23,917 nt of DNA from a virus. The translations under genes were made by a program, and so were the position numbers. The notes under the pieces were generated by a model that worked only from the letters and a program-made list of their open reading frames with translations, did not search any database and was not told the DNA's origin. The stretch covers positions 1 to 23,917 of IMG/VR virus record IMGVR_UViG_3300000176_000053; one strand, written 5' to 3'. Of the stretch, positions 14,564 to 22,613 are shown piece after piece (the stretch's first letter is position 1; each line of letters begins with the position of its first letter).

Positions 14564-17500
14564 ATGCAAGCAATTGTTGGCGCAGTCTTAACAGCGGCCA
14601 GTTTTATACCTGGTATGCAATTCTTATTGCCAATGGGATTAACTCTCATGGCATCTGCTGTTATATCCAAATTACTTGGCCCACAACAACCAAGCACACC
14701 AAGCCAATTAAGCACGGGATCAAGTTTACAGATTCAGCCAGGTACAAGCAATAAATTGCCAGTTGTATATGGTGATTGCTATGTTGGTGGAACTATTGTT
14801 GACATTTCTATATCTTCAGATAATCAACAACTTTATTATGTTTTAGCTCTATCAGAGGTTACGGGAAATGGAACGGATACTTTTAGTTTTGGCAATGTTA
14901 ATTACGGTGGCCGCTTTTGCTTGTTCTCTGGATATTCTTACAACTCATCGGGCATCACAGTCGCAAGCATATCTGGAAACCAAATAACCTATACGGGAAC
15001 GCCAAGCATCACAATTGAAGCTGGCGCAACCCTAACATTTAACAATGGTTCAAATGCAATTGTTTATTTTGTAAGCGGAACAAACCCATCAACCAAGGTT
15101 ATTGAGTTTTCTATTGCAATCGATCCAACCGTATCAACTGGCGCAACCATTTATCAATTTGTAAATGGCTCATCATCGCCACAAGTAGTTGGATTGCAAG
15201 ATTTATCAACTGGCGCAATTAATACCAACATTAACGGCTATATCAATATTTATTTATATAGCAATGGATCAAACAGCCCATATAACAGTAGCCAATCTGC
15301 AATTAGCGTAATGCAATCTAGCGGATTGACTTACACATGGGATTCAAGCAAATTAATGACCAACACGGCTTTTGCTATTGTTCATCTTACTTATAATTCA
15401 AGCGTTGGAGTGACTGGCATTGCACAAACTCAATTTGAAGTTATAAATTCAAGAAATGCGCCTGGCGATTGTATTTACGATTATTTGACAAATACTGTTT
15501 ATGGTGGCGCAGTACCAACAGCACAAATAAACACTTCAAGCATTACAACGCTAAACACTTATTGTGCTCAAACTATTACTTTTAATAATTATCTTGGCGT
15601 TCCATTAACGCAACCAAGATTTACATTTAATGGCGTAATCGATACAACACAAAATGTCATGCAAAATTTACAAAACATGACAAATTGTTGCGATTGCTTG
15701 CTTACATTTAATCAAATTTATGGCCAATGGTCGGTGATTACTCAATCACCAACATATACAGTTGCAATGGATATTGATGATTCCAATATGGTTTCAACGC
15801 TTACCATTCAGACATTGGATATTAGTAATACATATAACATTGCTCAATGTCAATTTCCAGACATTACATTGTTTAGTTCATTTAACACAAGCACTATTAA
15901 CTTAACCACAGTTGATCCAAGTTTGCTTTACCCCAATGAGCCAGCAAACAGCCAAACAATTCAATTGCCATTGGTGAATGATGATGTTCAAGCCCAATTG
16001 CTTGCAACTCGTTTTTTGAAAGCGGCCAGACTTGATTTGATGGTTCAATGTACCGTGAATTACATTGGATTGGAATTGGAAGCGGGCGATGTCGTAACGC
16101 TTACAAACGCCAATTATGGCTGGGTTGCCAAACTAATGCGTGTAATGAAAGTGGAGCAAAACTTTGCCGCAGATGGCGCAATTACTGTGGCATTGAATTT
16201 GCAAGCATATGACCCAACGGTGTTTAATGACGCTTCCATTACTCAATATAATCCATTGCCTAATAGCGGTTTGCCAAGTCCAAATATTTTTGGCGTAGTG
16301 CCAGCACCAGTTGTTATAAGCAATCTTAATAATTTGCCTATTCCCACCATTGGAATTCAAGTAACAACCAGCACAATTGGCATTGTTCAATACGCTGAAG
16401 TTTGGTATTCGGCCTATTCAAATCCAAGCCCATCACAAATGATTTTGGCTGGCACAACTGCAGTTCAACCCGCTGGCGTTCCATATGGAAATAGCGTGGT
16501 TATGCCAACCGTTAATTTAACTGGAATTCCTGCTGGAAATTGGTATTTTTTTAGTAGAATGGTTAATTCGTTGACCAAATCAGCATACAGCCCAGCATCT
16601 AGTGTATTAGATTGGACACCATTAACATTTCAATATTCACAGCGTTATTTATCAATTGCTTATGCGACAAGCGCAACTGGTTCTGGTTTTTCTTCAAATC
16701 CTAGAGGAAAGACTTATTTTGGCATTTTAAGCACATCAGCGGCCACATTTGATACCAACCCATCAGATTACACATGGTATCCAGCAAGCCCTGTTTTTGG
16801 AAGTTCTGGAACATTAAATTATTTATTGTTTTGCAATCGTGGCAATGATTTGGTAAGTTTTGCCACAGGAAATGCGGCATTATCCGCTGGTACGGCTTTG
16901 TTTGTTCCAACCGATCCAAGTTACGATCCAACCATTTGGCAAGGTTTACAAGATGGATTTAATGTAATTGATCTTAATGCTCGTACTGGACAATTGATCC
17001 AAACTGGAACAACCACAGTTGGAACGGGTGAAATTGCTATTACTAATAATCCACAGGGGCAAGTTGTAGCATCATTGGCACAATTGCTTAGTTTCCCAGG
17101 CGGCGCACCAACCCTTACATCCTCAGTTGCAACATTAACTATTGATACATATGGTCGTGTTGTAGGATTTAGCCAGCCAGATAATTTTTATTACACAATG
17201 ACTGCTTTTGTTGCATCTAGCGGGCAAACTGTGTTTAGTGTTACCAGAGGTTCTGAATACTTAATTAATAACTGTTTTGTGTTTAGAAATGGTTGTTTCT
17301 TAGATTCTTCCAACTTTACTGATACTGGTGGATCAACTGGAACGGTTACATTAACAACTGGTGCAACTGCAAACGATATTATTACAATTATTTCTTTTGC
17401 TTCAGTCAATACATCAACTGGAACATACAATTCATTTAGCAGAAATTCAGCCACATTAAGCAATGTTGGCTCTTATACTGCATCAGGGTTTACATTGGTA

Positions 17501-17866
17501 AGCGGCAATGAATTGCTTTTCTTAAATGGAACGGTAATTAATGCCCAAGACTATAATATATTTGGCCAAACAATTAGTTTTGTAAATGCGGTATCTGGTG
17601 ATTTGCAAATTATTCAATGGACAGATAATAACCTTGGCGTTCCAAATGGAACACCATCCAATACTGATACTTATACAACAATTGGACAAGCACTTTATCC
17701 ATTTACATTTAATCCATTAGCATTTAACCTATATAATAATGGGGTATTATTATTGGAAACTGTGGATTTTTCCGTTACAACTGGAAGTTATACTTTGGCA
17801 CAAACACCGACCAGCAATTTAAATATATTAGTTGAACAATCATTTAACAGGACAGGCGCAGTATGA
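14564..17866 (+). CDS. Tail tip / host specificity protein, lambda J-like
   Basis: Large 1100-residue central tip protein that likely contacts the receptor and seals the tube. The N-terminus has two hydrophobic stretches (residues about 3-12 and 20-37), typical of phage tip proteins with an I/K-like start, then QPGTSNKLPVVYGDCYVGGT (about 57-76), a conserved entry into the J-type hub. A middle part has Cys-rich NMTNCCDCLLTFNQIYGQWS (about 370-390), ALNLQAYDPTVF (about 542-553), and fibronectin-like strands around 580-690. The last 225 residues (about 875-1100) look like three degenerate beta repeats sharing 'F...G.e.lfl.NG..l...Dy...g'. The ribosome site GGAAGA (14553-14558) is good. Confidence 0.85.
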   Translation: MQAIVGAVLTAASFIPGMQFLLPMGLTLMASAVISKLLGPQQPSTPSQLSTGSSLQIQPGTSNKLPVVYGDCYVGGTIVDISISSDNQQLYYVLALSEVTGNGTDTFSFGNVNYGGRFCLFSGYSYNSSGITVASISGNQITYTGTPSITIEAGATLTFNNGSNAIVYFVSGTNPSTKVIEFSIAIDPTVSTGATIYQFVNGSSSPQVVGLQDLSTGAINTNINGYINIYLYSNGSNSPYNSSQSAISVMQSSGLTYTWDSSKLMTNTAFAIVHLTYNSSVGVTGIAQTQFEVINSRNAPGDCIYDYLTNTVYGGAVPTAQINTSSITTLNTYCAQTITFNNYLGVPLTQPRFTFNGVIDTTQNVMQNLQNMTNCCDCLLTFNQIYGQWSVITQSPTYTVAMDIDDSNMVSTLTIQTLDISNTYNIAQCQFPDITLFSSFNTSTINLTTVDPSLLYPNEPANSQTIQLPLVNDDVQAQLLATRFLKAARLDLMVQCTVNYIGLELEAGDVVTLTNANYGWVAKLMRVMKVEQNFAADGAITVALNLQAYDPTVFNDASITQYNPLPNSGLPSPNIFGVVPAPVVISNLNNLPIPTIGIQVTTSTIGIVQYAEVWYSAYSNPSPSQMILAGTTAVQPAGVPYGNSVVMPTVNLTGIPAGNWYFFSRMVNSLTKSAYSPASSVLDWTPLTFQYSQRYLSIAYATSATGSGFSSNPRGKTYFGILSTSAATFDTNPSDYTWYPASPVFGSSGTLNYLLFCNRGNDLVSFATGNAALSAGTALFVPTDPSYDPTIWQGLQDGFNVIDLNARTGQLIQTGTTTVGTGEIAITNNPQGQVVASLAQLLSFPGGAPTLTSSVATLTIDTYGRVVGFSQPDNFYYTMTAFVASSGQTVFSVTRGSEYLINNCFVFRNGCFLDSSNFTDTGGSTGTVTLTTGATANDIITIISFASVNTSTGTYNSFSRNSATLSNVGSYTASGFTLVSGNELLFLNGTVINAQDYNIFGQTISFVNAVSGDLQIIQWTDNNLGVPNGTPSNTDTYTTIGQALYPFTFNPLAFNLYNNGVLLLETVDFSVTTGSYTLAQTPTSNLNILVEQSFNRTGAV

Positions 17867-18120
17867 CACAGGCACTTAATTTAGCTAATTTAGCAAATAA
17901 TGTTAATTCATCTGGACAATTGGCTGGTTCTGCGGTTAATGGCGCAGTTTCATCATCCACAACTGCTACAAATGCAACACAATTAGTAACAACTGATTTT
18001 TCAGTTAAAGAATCTGGCGGTAAACTGTATTTTTATTATGGGCCTACAGCAATTGCTTCACTAGATTCTTCTGGCAACTTTACCACTTTAGCGTCAATGA
18101 ACGCTTCTGGTACCCCTTAA
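17863..18120 (+). CDS. Small tail fibre protein
   Basis: 85-residue protein with an N-terminal Asn/Ala/Leu-rich helix (LNLANLANNVNSSGQL), a Ser/Thr/Ala linker, and the motif FSVKESGGKLYFYYGPTAIA followed by SLDSSGNFTT (about 46-75). That motif recurs in phage fibre tips ('G.L.F.y....a..d.sGn....'). It is too short for a full fibre, so it may be a fibre subunit or tip attached to the J-like protein, with which it overlaps by 4 bases. The role is inferred from motif and position. Confidence 0.6.
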   Translation: MTQALNLANLANNVNSSGQLAGSAVNGAVSSSTTATNATQLVTTDFSVKESGGKLYFYYGPTAIASLDSSGNFTTLASMNASGTP

Positions 18121-18139
18121 TTTTAGGAGCTAATTAAAT

Positions 18140-18739
18140 ATGAGTACATCAATCGGAACATCCGGAGTAACTTTTCCAGATTCAACTGTTCAAACAACTG
18201 CGGCAACCGCTGGTATTCCTGGTATTAAAGGTCAAGTTTTTACATCGTCTGGAACTTTTACTATCCCTGCTGGTGTTACTGCTATCAAAGCAACTCTTGT
18301 GGGTGGCGGTGGCGGTGGCGCTAATGGTGTTAATAATGCGTCTTCTGGGGGCAACACAACTTTAACTTCTGGGACACAAAGTATAACCACAGTAACCGCT
18401 GGCGGTGGTGGTGGCGGTAGAACTGGATCTTATGCAACTGGCGGCAGTGCAAGTGGGGGAGTAATTAATATTGTAGGAACTCGTCTGGGGGCTGGAACAC
18501 TTTTTGGTTTTGGCAGTGCTAATGGTTTCGGTGGCGTTGGTTATGGAATCGGTGGTGGTGCTGCTGGGGGTGGGTATGTTGGTGCAACAGGCGGGAATGT
18601 TATTGCATTATTAACTAGTTTAACGCCCGGGCTCACATTATCTGTAACTATTGGTGGCGGTGGAGCTGGGGCTTCGGCAGGTGGATGTTGCGGAGCTGGT
18701 ACTGCTGGTACGCAAGGTATTGTTTTAATTGAATGGTAA
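18140..18739 (+). CDS. Glycine-rich tail fibre adhesin-like protein
   Basis: 199-residue protein. The N-terminus GTSGVTFPDSTVQTTAA (6-22) is the widespread phage fibre 'FPDGT.Q.TA' motif. FTSSGTFTIPAGVTAIKATL (33-52) then leads into very glycine-rich segments (GGGGGG at about 55-60, and again near 88-93, 140-150 and 170-180), ending GIVLIEW. Glycine-rich adhesins such as T-even Gp38 pack polyglycine helices with variable loops that bind receptors, so this is a candidate receptor-binding tip. Ribosome site AGGAG (18125-18129) is strong. Confidence 0.7.
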   Translation: MSTSIGTSGVTFPDSTVQTTAATAGIPGIKGQVFTSSGTFTIPAGVTAIKATLVGGGGGGANGVNNASSGGNTTLTSGTQSITTVTAGGGGGGRTGSYATGGSASGGVINIVGTRLGAGTLFGFGSANGFGGVGYGIGGGAAGGGYVGATGGNVIALLTSLTPGLTLSVTIGGGGAGASAGGCCGAGTAGTQGIVLIEW

Positions 18740-18751
18740 TAGGAAAATAAA

Positions 18752-19060
18752 ATGACTGCTCAAAACTATTTTTTAATTGAAAATAATGTTGTAACAAATA
18801 TAGAAGTTTGGGATACACCACTTCCAACTGATATTACTTTAATTCCACAAGCTACAACTCCTGCAAAAATTTGGACTGCTAACTTCACAACAACTCCATA
18901 TTCATGGGAAATAAATACTGTTATTGGGGCTGGGGATATTGGATTTACTTGGGACGGAACGGTTTTAACAACAAATCAATCACAACCTTCAACACCACCT
19001 GAAGTAGCTAAACCAGCAACCAATCAAGCTACAACAACTGGCACAACAACAATAGCATAA
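18752..19060 (+). CDS. Small tail fibre-associated protein, possibly fibre assembly-like
   Basis: 102-residue protein that begins NYFLIENNVVTNIEVWD (5-20), a pattern seen in small phage fibre-assembly or fibre-tip proteins ('y.lienn.v.nv...d'). It continues with IGAGDIGFTWDGTVLTTNQ (about 58-76, 'iG.gyt.dG..f'), and ends in a Pro/Thr-rich, low-complexity tail. This layout resembles short Tfa-like companions of the adhesin gene just upstream, suggesting folding help for that protein. An AGGA sequence precedes the ATG. The family assignment is tentative. Confidence 0.5.
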   Translation: MTAQNYFLIENNVVTNIEVWDTPLPTDITLIPQATTPAKIWTANFTTTPYSWEINTVIGAGDIGFTWDGTVLTTNQSQPSTPPEVAKPATNQATTTGTTTIA

Positions 19061-19341
19061 TGGTAATTTCTGTAAAACCTAAACATGATATGACTTATGA
19101 TGGTGCTACTGTCAGGGTATATCATGCTAATAAAGGTGAAGGAATACCAATGCATAGCCATGCATACTCCCACGCCACTATTTGCATGAATGGTTCTTGC
19201 AAGCTAACCCAAGAAGGAAAATCAGTAATTACCGATAAAGATTCAACCCCTGTAAACCTTCTTGCTGGAAAATTACATGAAATTGAAGCCTTGGAAGATG
19301 GCACAGTATTTGTAAATGTATTTGCTGAAGGCAAGTATTGA
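19060..19341 (+). CDS. Cupin-fold protein
   Basis: 93-residue single-domain cupin. Motif 1 is visible as GEGIPMHSHAYSHATICMNG (26-45) with His 32, 34 and 38, and motif 2 as NLLAGKLHEIEA (66-77) with His 73. The four histidines could bind one metal ion inside the small barrel. No full catalytic partner domain is present, so it could be a metal-dependent enzyme, a sugar-binding protein or a structural piece. Its start overlaps the preceding stop (TAATG), placing it firmly in the fibre operon. A cupin here is unusual; the substrate is unknown. Confidence 0.75.
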   Translation: MVISVKPKHDMTYDGATVRVYHANKGEGIPMHSHAYSHATICMNGSCKLTQEGKSVITDKDSTPVNLLAGKLHEIEALEDGTVFVNVFAEGKY

Positions 19342-19418
19342 AGTAAAATAACAAAAAACAATACATGATTGCGGCTTCTGGGAGTGCCTAGGGCTATTAA
19401 CCGAGATTTAGGAAAATC
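19342..19418 (+). other. Intergenic gap without a clear element
   Basis: 77 bases between the cupin gene and the next gene. It holds a TAGGAAAATC ribosome site just before the ATG at 19419, similar to the leaders of the portal and capsid genes. A TTGCGG (19369-19374) and TATTAA (19395-19400) pair is 20 bases apart, too far for a good promoter. No convincing terminator hairpin with a U-run is visible. Confidence 0.4.
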
Positions 19419-19907
19419 ATGGCAATTTTTAACAAAAACACCTTAACCCAGGTATCGGGTTTTAACAATCCAATTATTGCTGGTGAACTTGTATGGGATC
19501 AAGCGACCTTTTGGAATCTTGTAATTACTGGCGCAGATAATGTAACTCCAGTTGATTTAACTGGCGCAACCATTGATGCTCAGATTATTCGCAGAGAAGT
19601 ATCCAATATTACCGATACTCGTTATGGCTTACAGTTTGATATTGCTGATTATTCTCCAACTCCAAGCCCAGTTTCATTAACAATCACCAATCTTTCAGCA
19701 ACCAATGGATTATTTACATTAGTTATTGATTCATCTACATGGGGATTGATGTCTGATGATCCAGAATTAGATATTAATGCCACAGATTGCGTGGGGTATT
19801 CTGGAAGAATTAAAATCAGCTTTCCCGAAAACGGGTCAACTCCAGCAAATGATTACATCATTTTCTTGCTTTTCCTAGTTCGTTCAGATGGCATCATTGT
19901 GGAATAA
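19419..19907 (+). CDS. Putative fibre-associated beta protein upstream of the collagen-like fibre
   Basis: 162-residue beta-rich protein of unknown family. Features are a DLTGATIDAQIIRREVS segment (46-62, 'DLTGa.i.aqir'), reminiscent of BppU-like upper-baseplate or fibre-attachment domains, followed by TNLSATNGLFTLVIDSSTWG (about 88-107) and DYIIFLLFLVRSDGIIVE at the end. This order ('vdltGat......i.......dG.f.l.i......l......y......') suggests an immunoglobulin-like adaptor. It lies two bases before the giant fibre gene, so it may anchor that fibre. Ribosome site AGGAAAATC precedes the ATG. Confidence 0.5.
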   Translation: MAIFNKNTLTQVSGFNNPIIAGELVWDQATFWNLVITGADNVTPVDLTGATIDAQIIRREVSNITDTRYGLQFDIADYSPTPSPVSLTITNLSATNGLFTLVIDSSTWGLMSDDPELDINATDCVGYSGRIKISFPENGSTPANDYIIFLLFLVRSDGIIVE

Positions 19908-19909
19908 TC

Positions 19910-22606
19910 ATGGCAAATATTAATGTAACAACTATTGATGAAAACAATATTCAAGTAACCGTAACGCCACAACCAGCCAATGTAATTTCTATTGACCAAG
20001 GTCAATTTGGCCCATCTGGATTTAGTGGCATTTCTGGGTATAGCGGATATTCTGGATATAGTGGTCAATCTGGGCAATCAGGATTTTCTGGATATTCTGG
20101 TAGTGGTGTATCGGGCTGGTCTGGATTTTCTGGATTTAGCGGCGAATCTGGGTACTCAGGCGCAATTGGTATTAGTGGCTTCTCAGGTATTAGCGGATAC
20201 TCAGGCGCAGTTGGCCAGTCTGGAACATCAGGATATAGCGGATTTTCTGGCATATCTGGTTACAGCGGTTCTGGCGTAAGTGGCTGGTCTGGATTTAGTG
20301 GAATTTCTGGATACTCAGGTTTTTCTGGATATTCTGGTTCTGGCGTAAGTGGTTGGTCTGGATTCTCAGGCGAATCAGGATTTAGCGGAATTAGCGGATT
20401 TTCTGGATACTCAGGATATAGCGGTATTTCTGGGTATTCTGGTTCTGGTGTATCTGGCTATTCTGGATTTAGCGGATACAGCGGCCAACAAGGTACATCC
20501 ATTAACATTAAAGGATCGGTTGCAACACCAACAGATTTACCCGCTACTGGCAACAATCCTAATGATGCTTATATTGTCGATTCCAATGGTGATCTTTATG
20601 TATGGACAGGATCAACTTGGAACAATGTTGGTCAAATTGTTGGCCCAACTGGGGCAAGCGGGATTAGCGGTTATAGCGGATATAGCGGCATTAGTGGGTA
20701 TAGCGGATATTCTGGCATTAGCGGATTTAGCGGGGAAATTGGGCAATCAGGTATAAGTGGTTATAGCGGCTTTAGCGGCATTTCTGGGTATTCTGGAAGC
20801 GGCATATCGGGCTGGTCTGGTTTTAGCGGTATAAGCGGATATAGTGGCTTCTCAGGGTATTCTGGAAGCGGTGTATCTGGTTATTCTGGATTCTCAGGAA
20901 TATCTGGATATTCTGGCGCAATAGGTTTATCTGGAACATCAGGTTATTCTGGTTTTAGCGGTGCAGTTGGCGCACAAGGTACATCTGGATATTCTGGTAT
21001 TTCTGGTTGGTCTGGATATAGCGGTATTGATGGCGCATCAGGTTACAGCGGATTCTCAGGAATTAGTGGGTATTCTGGACAAGATGGTCAGTCTGGAACA
21101 TCAGGATATAGTGGATCAGGAATCAGCGGGTATAGTGGATATTCGGGCATTTCTGGATACAGCGGAATTGACGGCCAATCAGGGTATTCTGGAATATCAG
21201 GGTTTAGTGGATACTCAGGAATTAATGGAGCATCTGGATACTCAGGAATCAGCGGATTTTCTGGATACTCAGGCATTAGCGGTTACAGCGGCTCTGGCGT
21301 AAGTGGTTATTCTGGATATAGTGGCTCTGGCATTAGTGGTTATTCTGGTTATTCTGGAGCAATTGGAACAAGTGGATTTTCTGGAATTAGCGGGTATAGC
21401 GGGTACTCAGGGATTAGCGGTTACAGCGGTTCTGGCGTATCGGGATATAGCGGTTACAGCGGTTCTGGTGTAAGTGGATATTCGGGCTATTCTGGATATT
21501 CTGGATCAGGAGTATCAGGTTATAGCGGTTATTCTGGTAGCGGGGTATCAGGATACAGCGGTTATTCTGGAATCAGCGGTTATAGCGGGTATTCTGGTTC
21601 TGGATTTTCTGGATACAGCGGTTATTCTGGAATCAGCGGTTATAGCGGGTATTCTGGTTCTGGAATTTCTGGATATAGTGGATACTCGGGAATATCAGGG
21701 TATAGCGGCTCTGGTGTAAGTGGATATAGCGGTTACTCAGGATATAGCGGTATTTCTGGGTATTCTGGTTTTAGCGGTATAAGCGGATATAGTGGCGCAA
21801 TCGGTCAATCTGGGACATCAGGTTACAGCGGATACTCTGGAATTAATGGTACAAATGGCGCATCTGGATATAGCGGATACAGCGGGGCAACTGGCGCACA
21901 AGGTTTAAGTGGTTACTCAGGCATAAACGGTACAAATGGCGCAAGTGGTTATTCTGGATACTCAGGATATTCTGGAATAAATGGCAGTAATGGAGCAACT
22001 GGAGCATCAGGATATAGCGGTTATTCTGGGCAAAATGGTGCTACTGGTGCGACAGGCGCAAGCGGTTACTCAGGTTATAGCGGAGCAACTGGCCCAACTG
22101 TTTATCCTGGTGCTGGAATTCCTTTATCAACAGGATCATCTTGGGGGACTTCTTATAGCGCATCAACATTAGCATCGTTTCTTAGTGGTCAAACGATGAA
22201 CATTAATGGTTCATCAACATCATGCACAGGAAATGCGGCAACAGCCACTACTGCGACTACTGCAAATGGTTTAAATACTGGCAATAGCTATACAGCGGTA
22301 GCATTTACAGCAACATCTGATGAACGATTAAAAACTAATTGGCGATCTGTTACTTCAAATTTTGTTGCAAAATTGGCAAAAGTAAAATCAGGTATTTTTG
22401 ATAGAAAATCTAACGGATTATCTGATTCTGGTGTTTCAGCACAATCATTGCGTGAATTATTACCAGAAGCCATTATTGAAGATAAAGATGGGTTTTTATC
22501 AGTAAACTATGGCGGTGCGGCATTAGTTTCTGCGATAGAATTGGCAAAAGAAATTGAATTTCTTAAAAAGGAAATAGCAAAGCTAAAAACATCAATAAAA
22601 AAATAG
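19910..22606 (+). CDS. Collagen-like Gly-X-Ser tail fibre with C-terminal S74 self-cleaving chaperone
   Basis: Long trimeric fibre of 898 residues. Residues 1-33 form a short beta head. Residues 34-193 and 247-729 are collagen-like triplets, mainly Gly-Tyr/Ile/Phe/Val/Trp-Ser, with Gly-Ser-Gly breaks. Residues 194-246 are a compact insert (KGSVATPTDLPATG...DAYIVDSNGDLYVWTG). Residues 730-802 are Thr/Ala/Ser-rich (SCTGNAATATTATTANGL), like fibre tips. Residues 803-898 are a Peptidase_S74 chaperone: SDERLK begins at S803 (codon 22316), GVSAQSLRELLPEAI follows, and the end is a coiled coil. In characterised S74 proteins (EndoNF), the chain cuts itself just before the Ser of S-D-x-R-L-K after trimerisation. 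It is probably one of the long side fibres. Confidence 0.9.
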   Translation: MANINVTTIDENNIQVTVTPQPANVISIDQGQFGPSGFSGISGYSGYSGYSGQSGQSGFSGYSGSGVSGWSGFSGFSGESGYSGAIGISGFSGISGYSGAVGQSGTSGYSGFSGISGYSGSGVSGWSGFSGISGYSGFSGYSGSGVSGWSGFSGESGFSGISGFSGYSGYSGISGYSGSGVSGYSGFSGYSGQQGTSINIKGSVATPTDLPATGNNPNDAYIVDSNGDLYVWTGSTWNNVGQIVGPTGASGISGYSGYSGISGYSGYSGISGFSGEIGQSGISGYSGFSGISGYSGSGISGWSGFSGISGYSGFSGYSGSGVSGYSGFSGISGYSGAIGLSGTSGYSGFSGAVGAQGTSGYSGISGWSGYSGIDGASGYSGFSGISGYSGQDGQSGTSGYSGSGISGYSGYSGISGYSGIDGQSGYSGISGFSGYSGINGASGYSGISGFSGYSGISGYSGSGVSGYSGYSGSGISGYSGYSGAIGTSGFSGISGYSGYSGISGYSGSGVSGYSGYSGSGVSGYSGYSGYSGSGVSGYSGYSGSGVSGYSGYSGISGYSGYSGSGFSGYSGYSGISGYSGYSGSGISGYSGYSGISGYSGSGVSGYSGYSGYSGISGYSGFSGISGYSGAIGQSGTSGYSGYSGINGTNGASGYSGYSGATGAQGLSGYSGINGTNGASGYSGYSGYSGINGSNGATGASGYSGYSGQNGATGATGASGYSGYSGATGPTVYPGAGIPLSTGSSWGTSYSASTLASFLSGQTMNINGSSTSCTGNAATATTATTANGLNTGNSYTAVAFTATSDERLKTNWRSVTSNFVAKLAKVKSGIFDRKSNGLSDSGVSAQSLRELLPEAIIEDKDGFLSVNYGGAALVSAIELAKEIEFLKKEIAKLKTSIKK
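20009..22096 (+). repeat. Tandem Gly-X-Ser (collagen-like) coding repeat
   Basis: The repeat region encodes hundreds of 9-base Gly-X-Ser units, interrupted at about 20495-20644 by a unique insert. At DNA level the units differ strongly through synonymous codons (Ser as tct, agc, agt, tca; Gly as gga, ggt, ggc, ggg), so most are not exact copies. Gly-Ser-Gly breaks that shorten the register by one residue recur about 16 times. Confidence 0.92.
21551..21664 (+). repeat. 54-bp perfect direct repeat with 60-bp period inside the fibre gene
   Basis: Positions 21551-21604 and 21611-21664 are identical, starting GGATACAGCGGTTATTCTGG. The encoded unit is GYSGYSGISGYSGYSGSG. Most other parts of the repeat tract differ at synonymous sites, so this copy pair looks like a recent 60-bp tandem duplication. 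It is in frame, adding 20 residues. Confidence 0.9.
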
Positions 22607-22613
22607 GATAAAA

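Noticed and set aside
18117-18137. TTAATT/AATTAA inverted repeat around the AGGAG ribosome site of the glycine-rich protein
   Set aside because: The stem is only six A-T pairs around a loop and is unlikely to be stable; probably chance.
14564-19060. Diversity-generating retroelement with variable repeat in tip or fibre genes
   Set aside because: No reverse transcriptase gene or template/variable repeat pair is visible; the C-terminal similarity is protein-level domain repetition.
20065-21276. Antisense proline/tyrosine-rich open frames (20065-20253 and 21088-21276)
   Set aside because: They are the reverse complement of the Gly-X-Ser repeat, which reads as a Pro-rich repeat without stops; no start signals or neighbours support them.
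19992-22172. Several leucine/alanine/aspartate-rich + strand frames within the fibre gene
   Set aside because: These are out-of-frame readings of the same 9-base repeat and lack ribosome sites.
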